Below are positions 22,044 to 33,482 of a stretch of DNA of 64,000 nt, in pieces. A model generated the notes under the pieces. It was given only the letters and a program-made list of their open reading frames with translations. It made no database searches and was not told the DNA's origin. Position 1 is the first letter of the stretch. Each line of letters opens with the position of its first letter. The position numbers and the translations under genes are program-made. The stretch is from assembly GCA_035048485.1 (NCBI GenBank), contig CM068586.1:32520849-32584848 (forward strand). Direction: 5' to 3'. This stretch comes from Pteria penguin (taxonomy: Eukaryota > Mollusca > Bivalvia > Pterioida > Pteriidae).

Positions 22044-22296
22044 CGTTTGGACACTGTCGGCAGCAATGGTTGGGATCGTAAACAGAGTCAACGCATGGCG
22101 TCATAAAGCAGTCCTCAATGGCACAGAAAGCTTTTCCGCTTGATGTGCATTTACAGTGCTCACATGCACTTAGTTCAAAACTCCCTACTTGGTAGGTCTT
22201 CCCTCGATATTGACATCCTGGCAACCGCGTGGTAGATCTGGCATCGCATGATACTACGATAATGTATAAAGCGATGAATTGTAGTCTGGTCGCCAT
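22044..22296 (-). CDS. VWC-domain secreted protein, exon 1 (signal peptide and VWC domain)
   Basis: ATG at 22296 opens 84 codons plus one base, ending at a GTATGT donor (22043-22038). Residues 1 to about 20 are a signal peptide (hydrophobic 'FIALYIIVVSC'). Residues 28-82 are a complete von Willebrand factor C domain with ten cysteines at 28, 45, 48, 50, 58, 63, 68, 78, 79 and 82, matching C-x16-C-x2-C-x-C-x7-C-x4-C-x4-C-x9-CC-x2-C, and the hallmark 'CCRQCPNG' at the end. VWC proteins are secreted and bind BMP-type ligands or matrix partners; which applies here is unknown. The first in-frame ATG is directly followed by the signal sequence. Upstream on the minus strand there is both a TATA-like 'TATTTATAAAG' (about 22355-22367) and an acceptor-like 'tttctctctgtag' (about 22321-22333), so a 5' untranslated exon is possible. 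Of the three copies in the window this is the only intact one. Confidence 0.82.
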
Positions 22297-22815
22297 CGTG
22301 TATTAGATCTCGGTGAACTCTACAGAGAGAAAGTGAAATGTTTGTTATATTTGACTTTATAAATACGTGTGGTACATGTACCTGTTATGTTATTATATTT
22401 CAACCCTGTTGAAGATTTATAGTATTGTGAGTATACAACGCAATATATTTATACAAATTGTATCATATTTGTAATATGTAAAAACAAAAAAAAGGGTCAA
22501 ATTTTAATGAAGACTGGCACAAAGCTGGTTGACACCTTAATTTGTGTAAATAATTTGCTGAAAATAATTGTATATCAAATGCATTCTCATGATTTGGATA
22601 CATGTTGATGTTTTTTAATATTGCAAATTAAAGGCAATGAAATTACTTTTAATATATTGTGAGTTTTTCACAAGATGCATTTCGATCCGCTCCTGATTAC
22701 ACCTGTTTCTTTATTAACAGAAATATAAATTTATCGATTTAACATAATGTTGAGCATGAATATGGTAAAAAATATCTATGTGTCTAAGAAAGATAATACG
22801 TATTTCGTCTTTCAG
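22297..22815. other. Upstream flank of the VWC gene
   Basis: 22297-22450 aligns with 42995-43230 of copy gamma. Beyond that the sequence is AT-rich with no gene. It contains the putative promoter described under exon 1. Confidence 0.5.
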
Positions 22816-24260
22816 ATTTAGGAATCTCAGTTACTAAGATGTGGATATTTTGATGTCACTGAATATGCCAAATATATTTATTATTTAGAATCTTCACTAC
22901 GAAACAGGACATTTATAAAGGGTACCCAAATTTGAATCGGATACCCACTATATTGATACTTATTGCTGTAAAATTTCAGATAGATATTGTTCATCGGAAA
23001 AAGGGGGCATTATATAACAATTGTAAGAGCGATATTTATAAGAATCATAAGGTTCTTTCGACCAAAAAAAGTATCTACGGCTATATGTTTGAAAGACCAA
23101 GACTTTCTGCGAAGACACGATAGAAACTTTGTACGACAAGTTTTAACTATTCCATTAGTAGAGAGGTATACAAAATAGAGAAACTTGAGCCCTTTCGCAG
23201 TTTGAGAATAAGAGTTTATCAGAATATTGTTTTGTGAAAAAAGAAGAAAAACTTGAAATTGATTCAGCTCAAACTAACTGCACATTAGATACAAACTGGC
23301 TTATAATAAATTTTGGTATATGTATTTCCTAATATGTATTCTCTGTTTATTCAATCAGGAACTGAAGTTGTATATTTAGCTACCCATTACTCCTATGCCA
23401 TAATTTCATAAAACGTTTAAATAACTTATATCATTAAAACAATACATGTTATACAATTACATTACATTTACATTTGTATCAAAATATTTTACAGGAGTAA
23501 AGATTAACTAGACCTCCAATCATATCCGTCGCAATAATACACCTTTAATAATAAACAGGAGTAAATATATGCAACTTAATGAAATACAATATGAAAATAA
23601 ATTGGTCCTATAATTCTACAATATAGAAAGAAATTACGAAGAACGCTCATGCAATACTTACACTGTTCACTTAAGAATACTGTATTGAAATACGAAGTAC
23701 CACAGAATGATTGTGAATATATATGTCACTTTCATACCAGATGACACCACTATATCTAATTAATGACAAAGTGTGATACTATTCCACATTGCTTTTGCTA
23801 GATCGAAAAAAAAGAAAGAAATAGATTTGTTAAAGAATGGAAGTCATACACAATGAGATCAGAACCTGGGCAATTAATTGTTGCAAACTTAAAAGAAATT
23901 GCAATTCCTTCACAGCTACTGTTATTTGTGGTCTCACTATGTGATTCATTAGCAGCAGTGAATCTCAGAACTGATTCTGCGTACTGTAAGATTATTTGTT
24001 ATCCAGATGTCCATTTTTATGAATTTCTGAGATTCTGTAAGTTCGTGGGGACGTAATGTGGATATCTACTGGCGTCAAAGAAAGATAACGTTTGAAGAAA
24101 ATTAAGTCTTAGCTGTGAGCTATACATCTTTTCTTTCGTAATTACCCTGTTCAAGGTGGGAACTGATTAGATTACAGTCATATTGTAATCAAAGACCACA
24201 TTAAGTGGAATTTGATCATATATCATCAGTCAGTACCTTCTTCTTCTCGCAAAGATTTCA
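22816..24260. repeat. Long-unit segment, copy beta (free of PLE-B/PLE-C insertions)
   Basis: It aligns with 6431-8398 plus 9655-9760 in alpha and with 57760-59166 in gamma. It is the informative empty site: neither the PLE-B fragment (7045-7674) nor PLE-C (8399-9640) is present, and 'gattagatta...gtaatcaaagaccacattaag' is contiguous here. No coding sequence is conserved between copies. Confidence 0.8.
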
Positions 24261-24375
24261 ATCATGCAGTAGCTTAAAAACTGAAAAATAAAAACTACAT
24301 CTCTGACAATACTCAGTTTACTAGACCCCCGGGATTAAAAAAATAATAATCGCGATGCTACAGCTATACAACCAG

Positions 24376-24636
24376 CTATTGATGCTGTAGAGAGACGAAG
24401 TACAAGTGTAACGACTTCAAGCAGAAAAATGGTTCATGCATTAGACTTGTTGCCGAGCAAAGGGCCAATATATCCAACTTGGAAGTCAAAAGTGGTGTGG
24501 GAAATGCCGCTAAAAGAATTTTCACAGAAAGTGGACACCAAATTGCAGGAAAAAAATGTAGGGAGCATACGGAGCAGTGCATGCGGGCTAGGGCAGCTTC
24601 CTGTACGTTTATACCATTAGTATTATAATATTATAA
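24376..24636 (+). other. Open frame of unknown origin
   Basis: A frame without a leading ATG reads 'CNDFKQKNGSCIRLVAEQR', 'VKSGVGNAAKRIF', 'HTEQCMRARAA' and stops at about 24634. It is cysteine-containing and low in stops compared with neighbouring sequence, but I recognise no family. An alternative overlapping frame (24429-24620) is equally open, so coding status is uncertain. Confidence 0.2.
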
Positions 24637-24654
24637 CAGTTGAACTTTACAGTA

Positions 24655-24838
24655 AAAAACCGAAGAAGTACCGAAGGGTAAACCACACTTCATAGTCCAT
24701 GAAATAAAGGGACAATAACGTGTATAGTATCAAATTCAGACATATGCGAACCCCCATAAAATCTAATCAATATCGAAGAATTTTCTCGTGCACCTGGTCT
24801 CTAAGTGAGACCAGGTGCACGAGAAAAATTCAAATTCG
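24655..24838 (-). mobile_element. PLE-C 3'-UTR fragment ending in a palindrome
   Basis: On the minus strand it reads the PLE-C tail ('tttatttcatggactatgaagtgtgg', 'gggttcgcatatgtctgaatttgatac'). At 24784-24838 the conserved 'ctcgtgcacctggtctc' module meets its own inverse: 24-bp arms around a 5-base centre (taagt) with one extra A. Confidence 0.8.
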
Positions 24839-25079
24839 CGTAATATATGTAATGTAGTTCGAATGAGTTGAACTTTTTCATATTGTAAGGGTGGCAGTTA
24901 TATGGGAAGACAGAGATGAGAAAGAATGTGTGTAGTTGTAGAAAGGGGGTGGGTTGTTAGTCATACCTTTCCATAATGAAAACAGTTTTTAAAAGAGAAC
25001 ATAAAGACATCTAACTTAGCCGTATAAGAAAAGTCATTAAAGAAACAGAATGACGTTACAAAAATGCTGTTGATGCACC

Positions 25080-25150
25080 GATTAGGACGGTCAATTGAAA
25101 TTACTTAGTGTGAGTAACCGGTTTATGGACCCATCTTCCCACTCACTGCA
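25080..25150 (-). mobile_element. PLE-A 3'-UTR fragment
   Basis: On the minus strand it reads 'gtgagtgggaagatgggtccataaaccggttactcacac..attgaccgtccta', matching 39373-39450 ('gtgagtgggaaggtgggcccgtaaaccggttaac..accgtccta'). It is short and isolated. Confidence 0.7.
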
Positions 25151-25154
25151 GAGC

Positions 25155-25323
25155 AATTAAAGGACTTTAGTCAAAAATTATATGAATTATATTCCAGATA
25201 TATAGATCAAAGACCAACAATCATTGAGAAAGATATGTTTTTGCAGGTCATCCATACCTTGCTTCCCTTCCAAAATCACTACGGGAAATCTATTTATGCT
25301 AGTTTATTTAGACAATGGTGAAT
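25155..25323 (+). other. Possible orphan coding exon, unknown
   Basis: After an acceptor-like 'cactcactgcag' (about 25150) a stop-free frame of ~55 codons reads 'LKDFSQKLYELYSRYID', 'TIIEKDMFLQVIHTLLPF' and ends '..SLFRQW' at a TGA near 25319. The composition looks protein-like (amphipathic, K/E/L-rich). No family was recognised and no ATG precedes it. Confidence 0.25.
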
Positions 25324-26311
25324 ACAATTGGGGACGGGAAGTTTGTTGAACCGGAGATATCATAAATAGAAAGATAGTATTGACCAGAAAGGTTATTGTT
25401 ACTAAAAATAATCTCCATGGTGGTAATATTGAAAACACACAGTATGTTCCGAAATGGCATGAGGTTGTACACTGCTGTTTGTATGCTCATGATGTGTATC
25501 ATTTTCTATTTAGTGCTTTTTGTCATCGTTACAAACCAAGATTACCTTCAGTAAAGTTAATTCATAACTACAAGTCTACAAAGCAATTAGCAATGTTTAA
25601 TTTGTTATAGAGCACTTGCCAGTTGACAATTTTATAGACCGGTTCAATCGCCAGACTTATCCATCCAGTTGCAGATGACCAAGCTGTAAGACACAGATCA
25701 CCAAGGACATGTACAAAACATAATTGTTGAGATAAACACAGAAAACTACATTACAGAAGGGTGGGGGGAGGGGGTTTGATACGTCTAGACTTAGGTATGG
25801 TAAATGTTGCCATTGATATGTAGAGGAAACAAAAAAGACACATAAAAGACAAAATGATATTCAATTCTAGGACAGTTCTAGTACCGACTTGGGTAATGGC
25901 ACCGGTGGCTTGGTGTGCGACTGATTTCTCCTTGATAATGCTCAAGGCCGAAAATGTGGAAATCCAAAGTTGAAAAATGAAGAGCAAACTAATTTCCAAA
26001 TTGAAAAAAAGTACAAAAATCTGAAGATAAAGGTAGGCGTGGGGAAGGTATCAATTCTATGGTTTTTGACTAATTTACAGACATGTGTCACAGTAAACGT
26101 CTGTCTTTTGACAGATCCCATGAGTCAAAATCGAAGTTATCAATGTCCTGTCAATTTTTCGGATGAGACAGTTAAAGCCACGAGGTCCTTAACTGCTTCT
26201 GTCAATACCTTACATATTCATAGAGACTGACTTTGAGGTAAGGGTATGAATAATTCCTTATGATTTATTTAGAATATTTAGCAAACAGGACAAATTATGT
26301 AGTATTTTGAC
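25324..26311 (+). other. No gene assigned; one weak exon candidate
   Basis: 26088-26239 contains an acceptor-like 'aatttacag|acatgtg', an open stretch including 'PMSQNRSYQCPVNF', and a donor-like 'gactttgag|gtaagg', but a stop (tga, about 26229) lies before the donor. A G-rich tract (ggtggggggaggggg) lies at 25759-25774. Nothing else could be supported. Confidence 0.2.
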
Positions 26312-27774
26312 GGATCTTCTACTTCCATATTTGTACTGTATTCCAAAAATGCACAAAACTCCGTACAAACAACGCTTTATCGCTGGTTCCTCGAAGTGTT
26401 CCACAAAATCTGTATCGATGCTACTCACAAAAATATTATCAGAAATTAAATCTGGCCTTCATAGATATTGCGAAACAGTATATTCCAGAAGTGGAATTAA
26501 TCAAATGTCGATCCTTAAAAATTCAAAAGAGTTGTTAGAACATCTAAAATCAAAAAGTTTTACTAAAATTCACTCCATCAAGTCTTTTGACTTTTCGACT
26601 CTGTACACAACGATCCCTCATCAGAAATTAAAAGACAGATTAGCGGAAATTATTCAAAATGCATTTACTAGTAAAAACGGAAGCCGCAAATTCAAATATA
26701 TAGTAATAGGCCACGATAAAACTTACTTTGTTAGGGAAAATTCTGATTCCAAAAATAAATACACTGAAACAGCTGTCATTCAGATGTTGAACTTTCTTAT
26801 CGATAACATTTTTGTGGTGTTTGGAGGTAAGGTTTTTCAACAAATTGTCGGCATTCCAATGGGCACTAACTGTGCTCCGCTTCTGGCTGACATATTCCTT
26901 TATTCATACGAAGCTGAGTTCATTCAGTCTTTGCTTTCGCAAGGAAAAAAACAATTGGCTCTTGGCTTCAATTTTACTTACAGATATATAGATGACTTGC
27001 TTTCAATTAATAATCCTTCATTCGCGGATTACCTTAGCATCATCTATCCAAGTGAACTGGAGGTCAAAGAAACCACAGAAACGAGTAATTCTACTTCGTA
27101 TTTAGATATTATGTTGTCTTTCGACATTAATGGTCAATTGAACACCTCACTCTATGACAAACGTGACGATTTCAATTTCGCTATCACAAACTTTCCTTTC
27201 ATAAGTAGCAACATTCCATCATCGCCCGCATACGGCGTATTCATATCTCAGTTAATACGTTATTCCAGAGCATGTTCAAATTACAATGACTTTGTTCTGA
27301 GGGCTAAGCGACTTTCAGTTAAGCTGCTCAACCAGGGTTATATATGTGCTAGACTAGCATCGTCACTGAGGAAGTTCTACGGTCGTTACGAGACTCTTAT
27401 TACTCCATATGATATCTCGTTATCCAGACTTTTAAATGATATTCTGGACTGAGACCGATTCCGATCACTTTACACAGATTTGACACCTTCTATACTAGAA
27501 GGTTACCTACTTCGACTTCTCCATATATAGATACATATGGAATTCACACGATTTGACTCTTTCTACGGGGTATATGTGACGGGTGTTGCTAGCAAGCAGG
27601 AGATGCTCACTCTCCCCGGGCACCTGATCTCACTCCATCACAGGGGTTCACATATGCTCTTTAAGTAGACATATTTTGTTATTTTCCATTTGTTTTTCAT
27701 TTTCACTGATTTTGTATGTCCTATGGTTTCATGATTTTTGGACTTGTGGTTTGGATTTATCCATCATCTTTACA
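26312..27774 (+). mobile_element. PLE-B: best-preserved Penelope-like RT copy
   Basis: The copy is 1463 bp and flanked by TTGAC (26307-26311 and 27775-27779). A single uninterrupted frame runs to the TGA at 27450 (381 codons from an ATG at 26307 that lies in the flank, so the start is fortuitous). RT landmarks by codon are: 'CIPKMHKTPYKQRF' 11-24; motif A 'SFDFSTLYTTIPHQ' 93-106 with D95; 'QQIVGIPMGTNCAPLLAD' 178-195; catalytic 'YRYIDD' 225-230; thumb 'LYDKRDDFNF' and 'SLRKFYGRYE' toward the C-terminus. The N-terminal region present in the 13386 copy is missing, so this is a 5'-truncated but otherwise open copy. No GIY-YIG endonuclease follows. The 3' UTR (27453-27774) carries the conserved 'gacgggtgttgctagcaagcag' and 'ccccgggcacctgatctcac' and ends 'catctttaca'. 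High identity with 7045-7674 indicates recent activity of the family. Confidence 0.9.
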
Positions 27775-27779
27775 TTGAC

Positions 27780-30341
27780 ACAGGGCACTTTCTTCGGACA
27801 GGGCATGTTTCCACAAAGCTGGATGCCGACGTGCTCATTACATACATTTTGTGCAAGGATCAGGTTCAGATTCCTTTACTACCGTTTAGCAGCAAATAGA
27901 GATGAATATTATGAATGAATTAAACTTATAAAGAATGAATTTAAATATTACTGCAGTGGGGTAACTGGTAGAAACCGCATATTTTGACGTTATATTGAAC
28001 ACACAATGTTTCACTTCAGTGTTAACAACAATGGCCTGAACTTTTCCGGAATGCTGATTTTCATCAAAGGTCCTCAACCTTCATAGGCAGGACCCCACAC
28101 CAGCAATACACATCAAACATTACTTTAATATCTCAAAATATACCCAAATATTTTCCCCGAGTAAAATGTCCTCTAAATAATCATATACTACGTTATGACT
28201 TACTACGGCCGTTCAAAAATGATACATTACCAATAATGGGAGGCGTTGGCTGATCAATTTTCATTGACTTTCCCGCACTACGGTTAACAAATGAACAAAG
28301 AAAAGGGCACATATAATTGCAGAATTTTGAAAATATGACAAAGATATTGGAAAGTTTCAATTACTTCCAGGCGTGATCATGTAAGCAATTATTTCTGTTT
28401 TCTGCTAAAAATTAATTACACAAATGTCTGTAGAACACATGAAACACACACTGGTAGTGCGAGCGAGAGTATAATGAATATGAAAAAAGAGTCAATAATT
28501 CAATTAGCCCTAATATAACAAAAATAATTTAAAGTGTTTCAACAAATTATGTCGCTCCAGTGATTCTCATCTGTGAAATTCAATGCTTGTAGAACACATA
28601 AATTACCATATTCATGTCATAATGAAACCCCAAAACTGGCGAGGGACAGATTAAGATTGAGAGAGACTGCATGTGAAAAAAGTTAACAAGTTTAGCATAC
28701 GGCATATATGTTTGTACGAAACATAGATACTGTTAAATAGTCAAAATGATACATAATAAATATTAAATATTATACGAAGGCCTTTTTGTAGTTTTGTACT
28801 TTAATGTAAAGTCATGATGATCAAACAAGGCATTGTTAAGTTGTGTATATATTGATAAAACTTATACATCCTAATCATCAACCACATGATACCACGCTAC
28901 TGTAATAAGCTGAACATAAAACGTATCATCATTACTTCAACTCAGTTATTGCAGCAGCATCTAAAATTTACACATATTACACATTAATATTCCACATATA
29001 TGAATATTAAAGAAAATTCTATCAATAAGGGATACTGGTTTATAATTGATTTTGAACAAGATAAATCTAATATCTTTGTCATGCATTTCAAACGTGGTGA
29101 GTCATGGTGAGAAATTTGATTGCTAAATGACAGCTGTCGTATCCTATACCCCGAGATGTAATGCTTACAATTGAAAGAAAGTCGAAAAATACATGTAGTA
29201 AATTTTATAATTTATACTCAAAACCCTTTTAGCATCGCATAATAAACTTGCTTACATGTCTGTGCTTTAGAAACAACATGACATTATGTTTAGACATGTT
29301 GTATTGCTTACACGCTAACTATTATTATTAATTAATTAAATTGTCATCGGCGGTCCATGTTTATTTTATCGAGAACGTATACTGCCTCCTCACTGATGGA
29401 CGGAAATGTAGAATAAAGATGACTAACTCTCACGGACATGCCATAATCTGCGGCGTGATGTGGTTACGGTGTACGAGTGCACATTAACGGAACATGGCGG
29501 TCAACCGCGGCCCATATTTTACTCTACTCCGAGGGCGTTTAACAAAAGAGTGGTTGAGATAACTTTTGTTATGTTCCAGCATATCACAACCACAGTACCT
29601 CAGATATGATGAGAAGACTAATTAGAGAGATTGGTATTCAATAGAAGACTATAACTGAAATGGTTTACTGACTTTAAATAACAATCTTCTCCAGTAAAGA
29701 CATATTTTGAATGCATTGTAGTTCTAGTTCAGACCAGGAAATCTGCGAGTGAGTAAATCGTACACAACCCCTTTATTATGTAAAAGGGGACGTGGAACGT
29801 CTTTCTTTTTAAGTTAAATCCTTCTATGTCTCCTAATAAATGTGAAAATCGAATTTAAAGTTCCCACGTTTTACATGTAGTTGTCTGCTGACGTTTGACA
29901 GTAGATTTTTCGCAGAATATAATGACCTCAGAAGAGTGATAGAACAACATGGCTGACATAGACGAGTGCAGAATCTGCAGCAACCAAAGCTTTGATGTTG
30001 AATTTTATGAAATATTCTCGCAGGGGGAGGACAGTAATAACCATAGAGAGGAATTCTTGGTGTCCGCACATATCAATTTGAGCCTCTTTGACCTAAAAAT
30101 GACATGATCAACGTTCAGGGAACAGAGGATGCTACAACTTATGTTACATGTACAACAGCCAGCAACAGGTCGACTCTAGATATCACTGACTTTTAAACTA
30201 TTGTATAAGCATACACTGTTAAAATAGGAGTATTTACATTGCGGTTGTATGGAGTTGGTGAAGCCAGATTGCTGCTGGCTTACTTAGAAAAGTGTGAGGA
30301 AAAAAGGGGATGGGGTAACGTTAAGACCGGATGACTACAGC
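27780..30341. other. 2.6 kb without a recognisable gene
   Basis: AT-rich, apparently single copy in this window. Short open frames (for example 29833-30069 minus) show no family features. It may be host intergenic or intronic sequence. Confidence 0.5.
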
Positions 30342-30350
30342 ACAGGATAA

Positions 30351-30620
30351 TTGATTGATTTTTGTTTAACGTCACACCACGAATATTTCAAGTATATGGT
30401 GACAGCATCTGCCTCATGCGGAGCATACGAATTTTGACCTTTGCAACGGACCCACCCGAAGCAGTGAGGAATCTTTAACGTGCCATGCATATCACGACAC
30501 GGGGCCCCGGTTTTACTGTCTCATCCGAAAGACAGAACACCGGCATGACCAGAGCGGGACTCAACCCCGGCCTGCCGATCAGGAGTCCAGCGCGATACCG
30601 CTAGGCCACGCCGGCCTAGT
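30351..30620 (-). mobile_element. Complete tRNA-derived SINE with 9-bp TSD
   Basis: It is 270 bp and flanked by perfect ACAGGATAA repeats (30342-30350 and 30621-30629). On the minus strand it begins with a tRNA-like head: A-box-like 'GTGGCCTAGCGG' and B-box-like 'GGGTTGAGTCCC', spaced as in tRNA genes. The body contains 'tctgcctcatgcgg' and 'ggacccacccgaagcagtgagga' on the + strand. The tail ends 'aaaaatcaatcaa'. The intact TSD implies recent L1-like or other LINE-mediated insertion. Copies lacking the head are at 11405 and 62505. Confidence 0.93.
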
Positions 30621-30659
30621 ACAGGATAAAGAGATATACAAAACACAATACCCTGTAAA

Positions 30660-31175
30660 ACAAAAGTTCCTATAGTTCTTGTATTAGGTACCTCTACAAT
30701 CCAATACAGGCTTTTACTTGATCGTTGCACGCTGACGAACACGGCGGGGGGAACTCTATGACGGGCCCTGTCCAAACCTTTTCAGAGGAGACAAGGTCCT
30801 TATCTCGTCCCCTCTGACTCCTCGGAACTCCTATTGATCAAGGATTTGATCTCGCTTAAAGACGGGCAGAGCACGGTTTACTTACGTTGAGGTCGCCTTA
30901 CATATTTTTGATAGCAAAATATTATTCTATAAACTTTTCGTGTATAAAACATTTTTATGACCTCTCTCCTTGAGAAAGCTGTTGGTCCTCGTTCTCTATA
31001 TGGAGGATTATTTGTGAATTTTCAAATATGTGTCCTTTAATTGTGCTGCTTTTGCGGTGAGTGGGAAGGTTGGCGTCTGTAAACTGATTCACAACACCGA
31101 TTTACTGACGTTTGTTACTTCAATTTACCATCCTAAATCGTTATCGTAACCGCAGCACAATGGAATATTTTTAGT
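30660..31175 (+). mobile_element. PLE-A 3' end fragment
   Basis: It aligns with 38993-39480: the remnant C-terminal coding 'cttttacttgatcgttgcacgctgac', then 'tgacgggccctgtccaaacc', 'ggcagagcacggttta', 'tatggaggattatttgtgaattt' and 'ggtgagtgggaaggt'. It is 5'-truncated within the last part of the coding region and contains no RT palm. Confidence 0.82.
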
Positions 31176-32072
31176 AATGTTTTCCCGTATATATTTTACT
31201 ATTACAAGTTTTTGTTTGCATGTCCTTCGTGCTTCCTTTCATACAGCTTCGTCAGATGTCTTTTGTTTTCTCTCTACCAATATGTTGTTCTTATAAAATG
31301 AGTAACATTGTTACACTACTGGGTCCAAAAACCCCTGAGAATCCCGTTTTTCACTGCAAAACTCTGCAACACCCTGAAAAACACTGAAGTCTACCTGAAA
31401 AACACTGAAAAACTCTGACGGCCCTGATAAACTCTAAAGTCTACCCTGAAAAACACTGACGACCCTGAAAAACTCTGCAAAATTCTGAAAACCTCTGACG
31501 CCACTGAAAAACTCTGCAAAACTCTGAAAAACACTGTCACCTACTGTGATGCCCTCCGGCCGTGCGATTGCAGCCTCGCGTTCTTCTATACGGCCCCTTC
31601 TTTAAGCCCTATGAGCATTAATGTATATAAAATGTGATGAGTTAATTAGTGGTGATTTAGAAAAAAAGGAAGAGAAAATAAATTAAACATATCTCGCATG
31701 AAGTTATTTTAACGATTCTCTAGATTTAATTATACTGATGCATTATTCCTGTTCTGACTTATGTTTGTAAAAATCACAGTTTGATAACATAAATTATTAA
31801 ACTAAAACAATTGACAAAATAAAAAAAAAATACCCAGAGAAACAAGAGAGAGAAGGAGAGAGGAGGCAAACCAAACAACTGAGATTTATATATATATTTA
31901 TATTTCCAAATTATATTCCTGGTAAATATCACTGTTTCATAACTGTGTATTAAATAGTGAAGGAGGTATAAAAAATGTCCAAAAAAAAAAAAAGCTCCAG
32001 AACTATAAATTAGTGAACAAATGATAGATTATTGAATAATAGATAAATAGATCTTAATAAATAATAAATGAA

Positions 32073-32103
<31 letters not shown>

Positions 32104-32649
32104 CAATTGAATGTGATCCTCTGAATTTTATACGAAAAGCGAATTTAATACTCCAGTACTGATAGCAAATCGACCACAAAGGAAATCGCTTGTCATTCAT
32201 TTTAAATAACACATTGCATTCTATTCCAATTCAAGTGCAACATTTATAGAGACTGCACCGGACGACCTTTAGGTTTAAACAACCCCCCCCCCCCCCACAC
32301 ACACACACACGCACATTACTTTTTTTCTCCACCAATAATTTTCTCACAAAATTACGATATACTAATTCACCTTTGTTCTTATTATAACAGCGTAATATAA
32401 CAAAGTTCAGAGGACAATAACTTTCTTTAACTGAAAATTTTACGTGTTTACGTGTTGCTCTTTCATTCGAATGACACGCGTAAATTTTAACCTATAAAAT
32501 ATTTCAGTGATTAAATATTCACTCGATATTTAATAATGTTGCTTGAAATAGCACCGAATAAGTTTCAATATATCAGTATAACAACGTATCTGCCTTTTGT
32601 TAAATCACTACCTACCTAATCAACATGTAACTCTACAATAAAATGGTTC

Positions 32650-33330
32650 CTTATCTAACAGCAACCCCCATTCAATGGGAGACTGTGGGCCCCCCCCCCT
32701 TTTCTTTAAAAAATTTCTAGATCCGCTTATAAACAGTATCTCCCTTATTACGTATTGTAATAAAATGATATCTTATCTAACAGCAACCCCCACCCCCTTC
32801 AATGGGAGACTGTGCCCTATCCCCCCCCCCCCCCCCTTTCTGTCAAAAATTTCTAGATTCGCCTCTGAACAGTATCTCCATTATTACGTATTGTAACAAT
32901 GTGTCCAGGAAGGGTCATGTATAGCAATGGCTCGCCCTGTTGACTGGGATAACGAAGTCTTACATAAAAAAAACCCCAGTCCTGTCAAAACTATCAGAGT
33001 ATTTGACCCTTATTTTCAAAATGACATATAAATTCAAGTAAGCAGTGTCATATTTAGAGCAGATACCTGGATCTGCCCCAACCACCGGATGCAAATTGTA
33101 ATTTGTCGAATAGGGTGTTTTGAATTATAGTATATTTAAATTGAGACCATACAGCCCCCCCCCCCCTTTTCTCTCTCTCTCTCTCACTATCTCCTTTATT
33201 ACATGTTGTAACAATGTATCTAGTAAGGGTCATGTATAGCAATGGCGAATGCAAGGGCGCTCGCCCTGTTGACCGGGACATAGAGGTCTTACATAAAAAA
33301 CCTGTCCTGTCAAAACAGTATTTGACGCTT
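32650..33330. repeat. Local duplications and C-tracts inside the CACTA element
   Basis: A ~130-bp unit ('cttatctaacagcaaccccc..caatgggagactgtg..ccccccccc..atttctagat.cgc') occurs at about 32651-32770 and 32771-32890. A second unit ('aagggtcatgtatagcaatgg..ctcgccctgttgac.ggga..cttacataaaaaa..cctgtcaaaac') occurs at about 32908-33000 and 33227-33320. Poly-C runs lie at about 32283-32297, 32690-32699, 32821-32836 and 33157-33167. Confidence 0.85.
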
Positions 33331-33344
33331 ATTTATTTTCAAAA

Positions 33345-33482
<138 letters not shown>

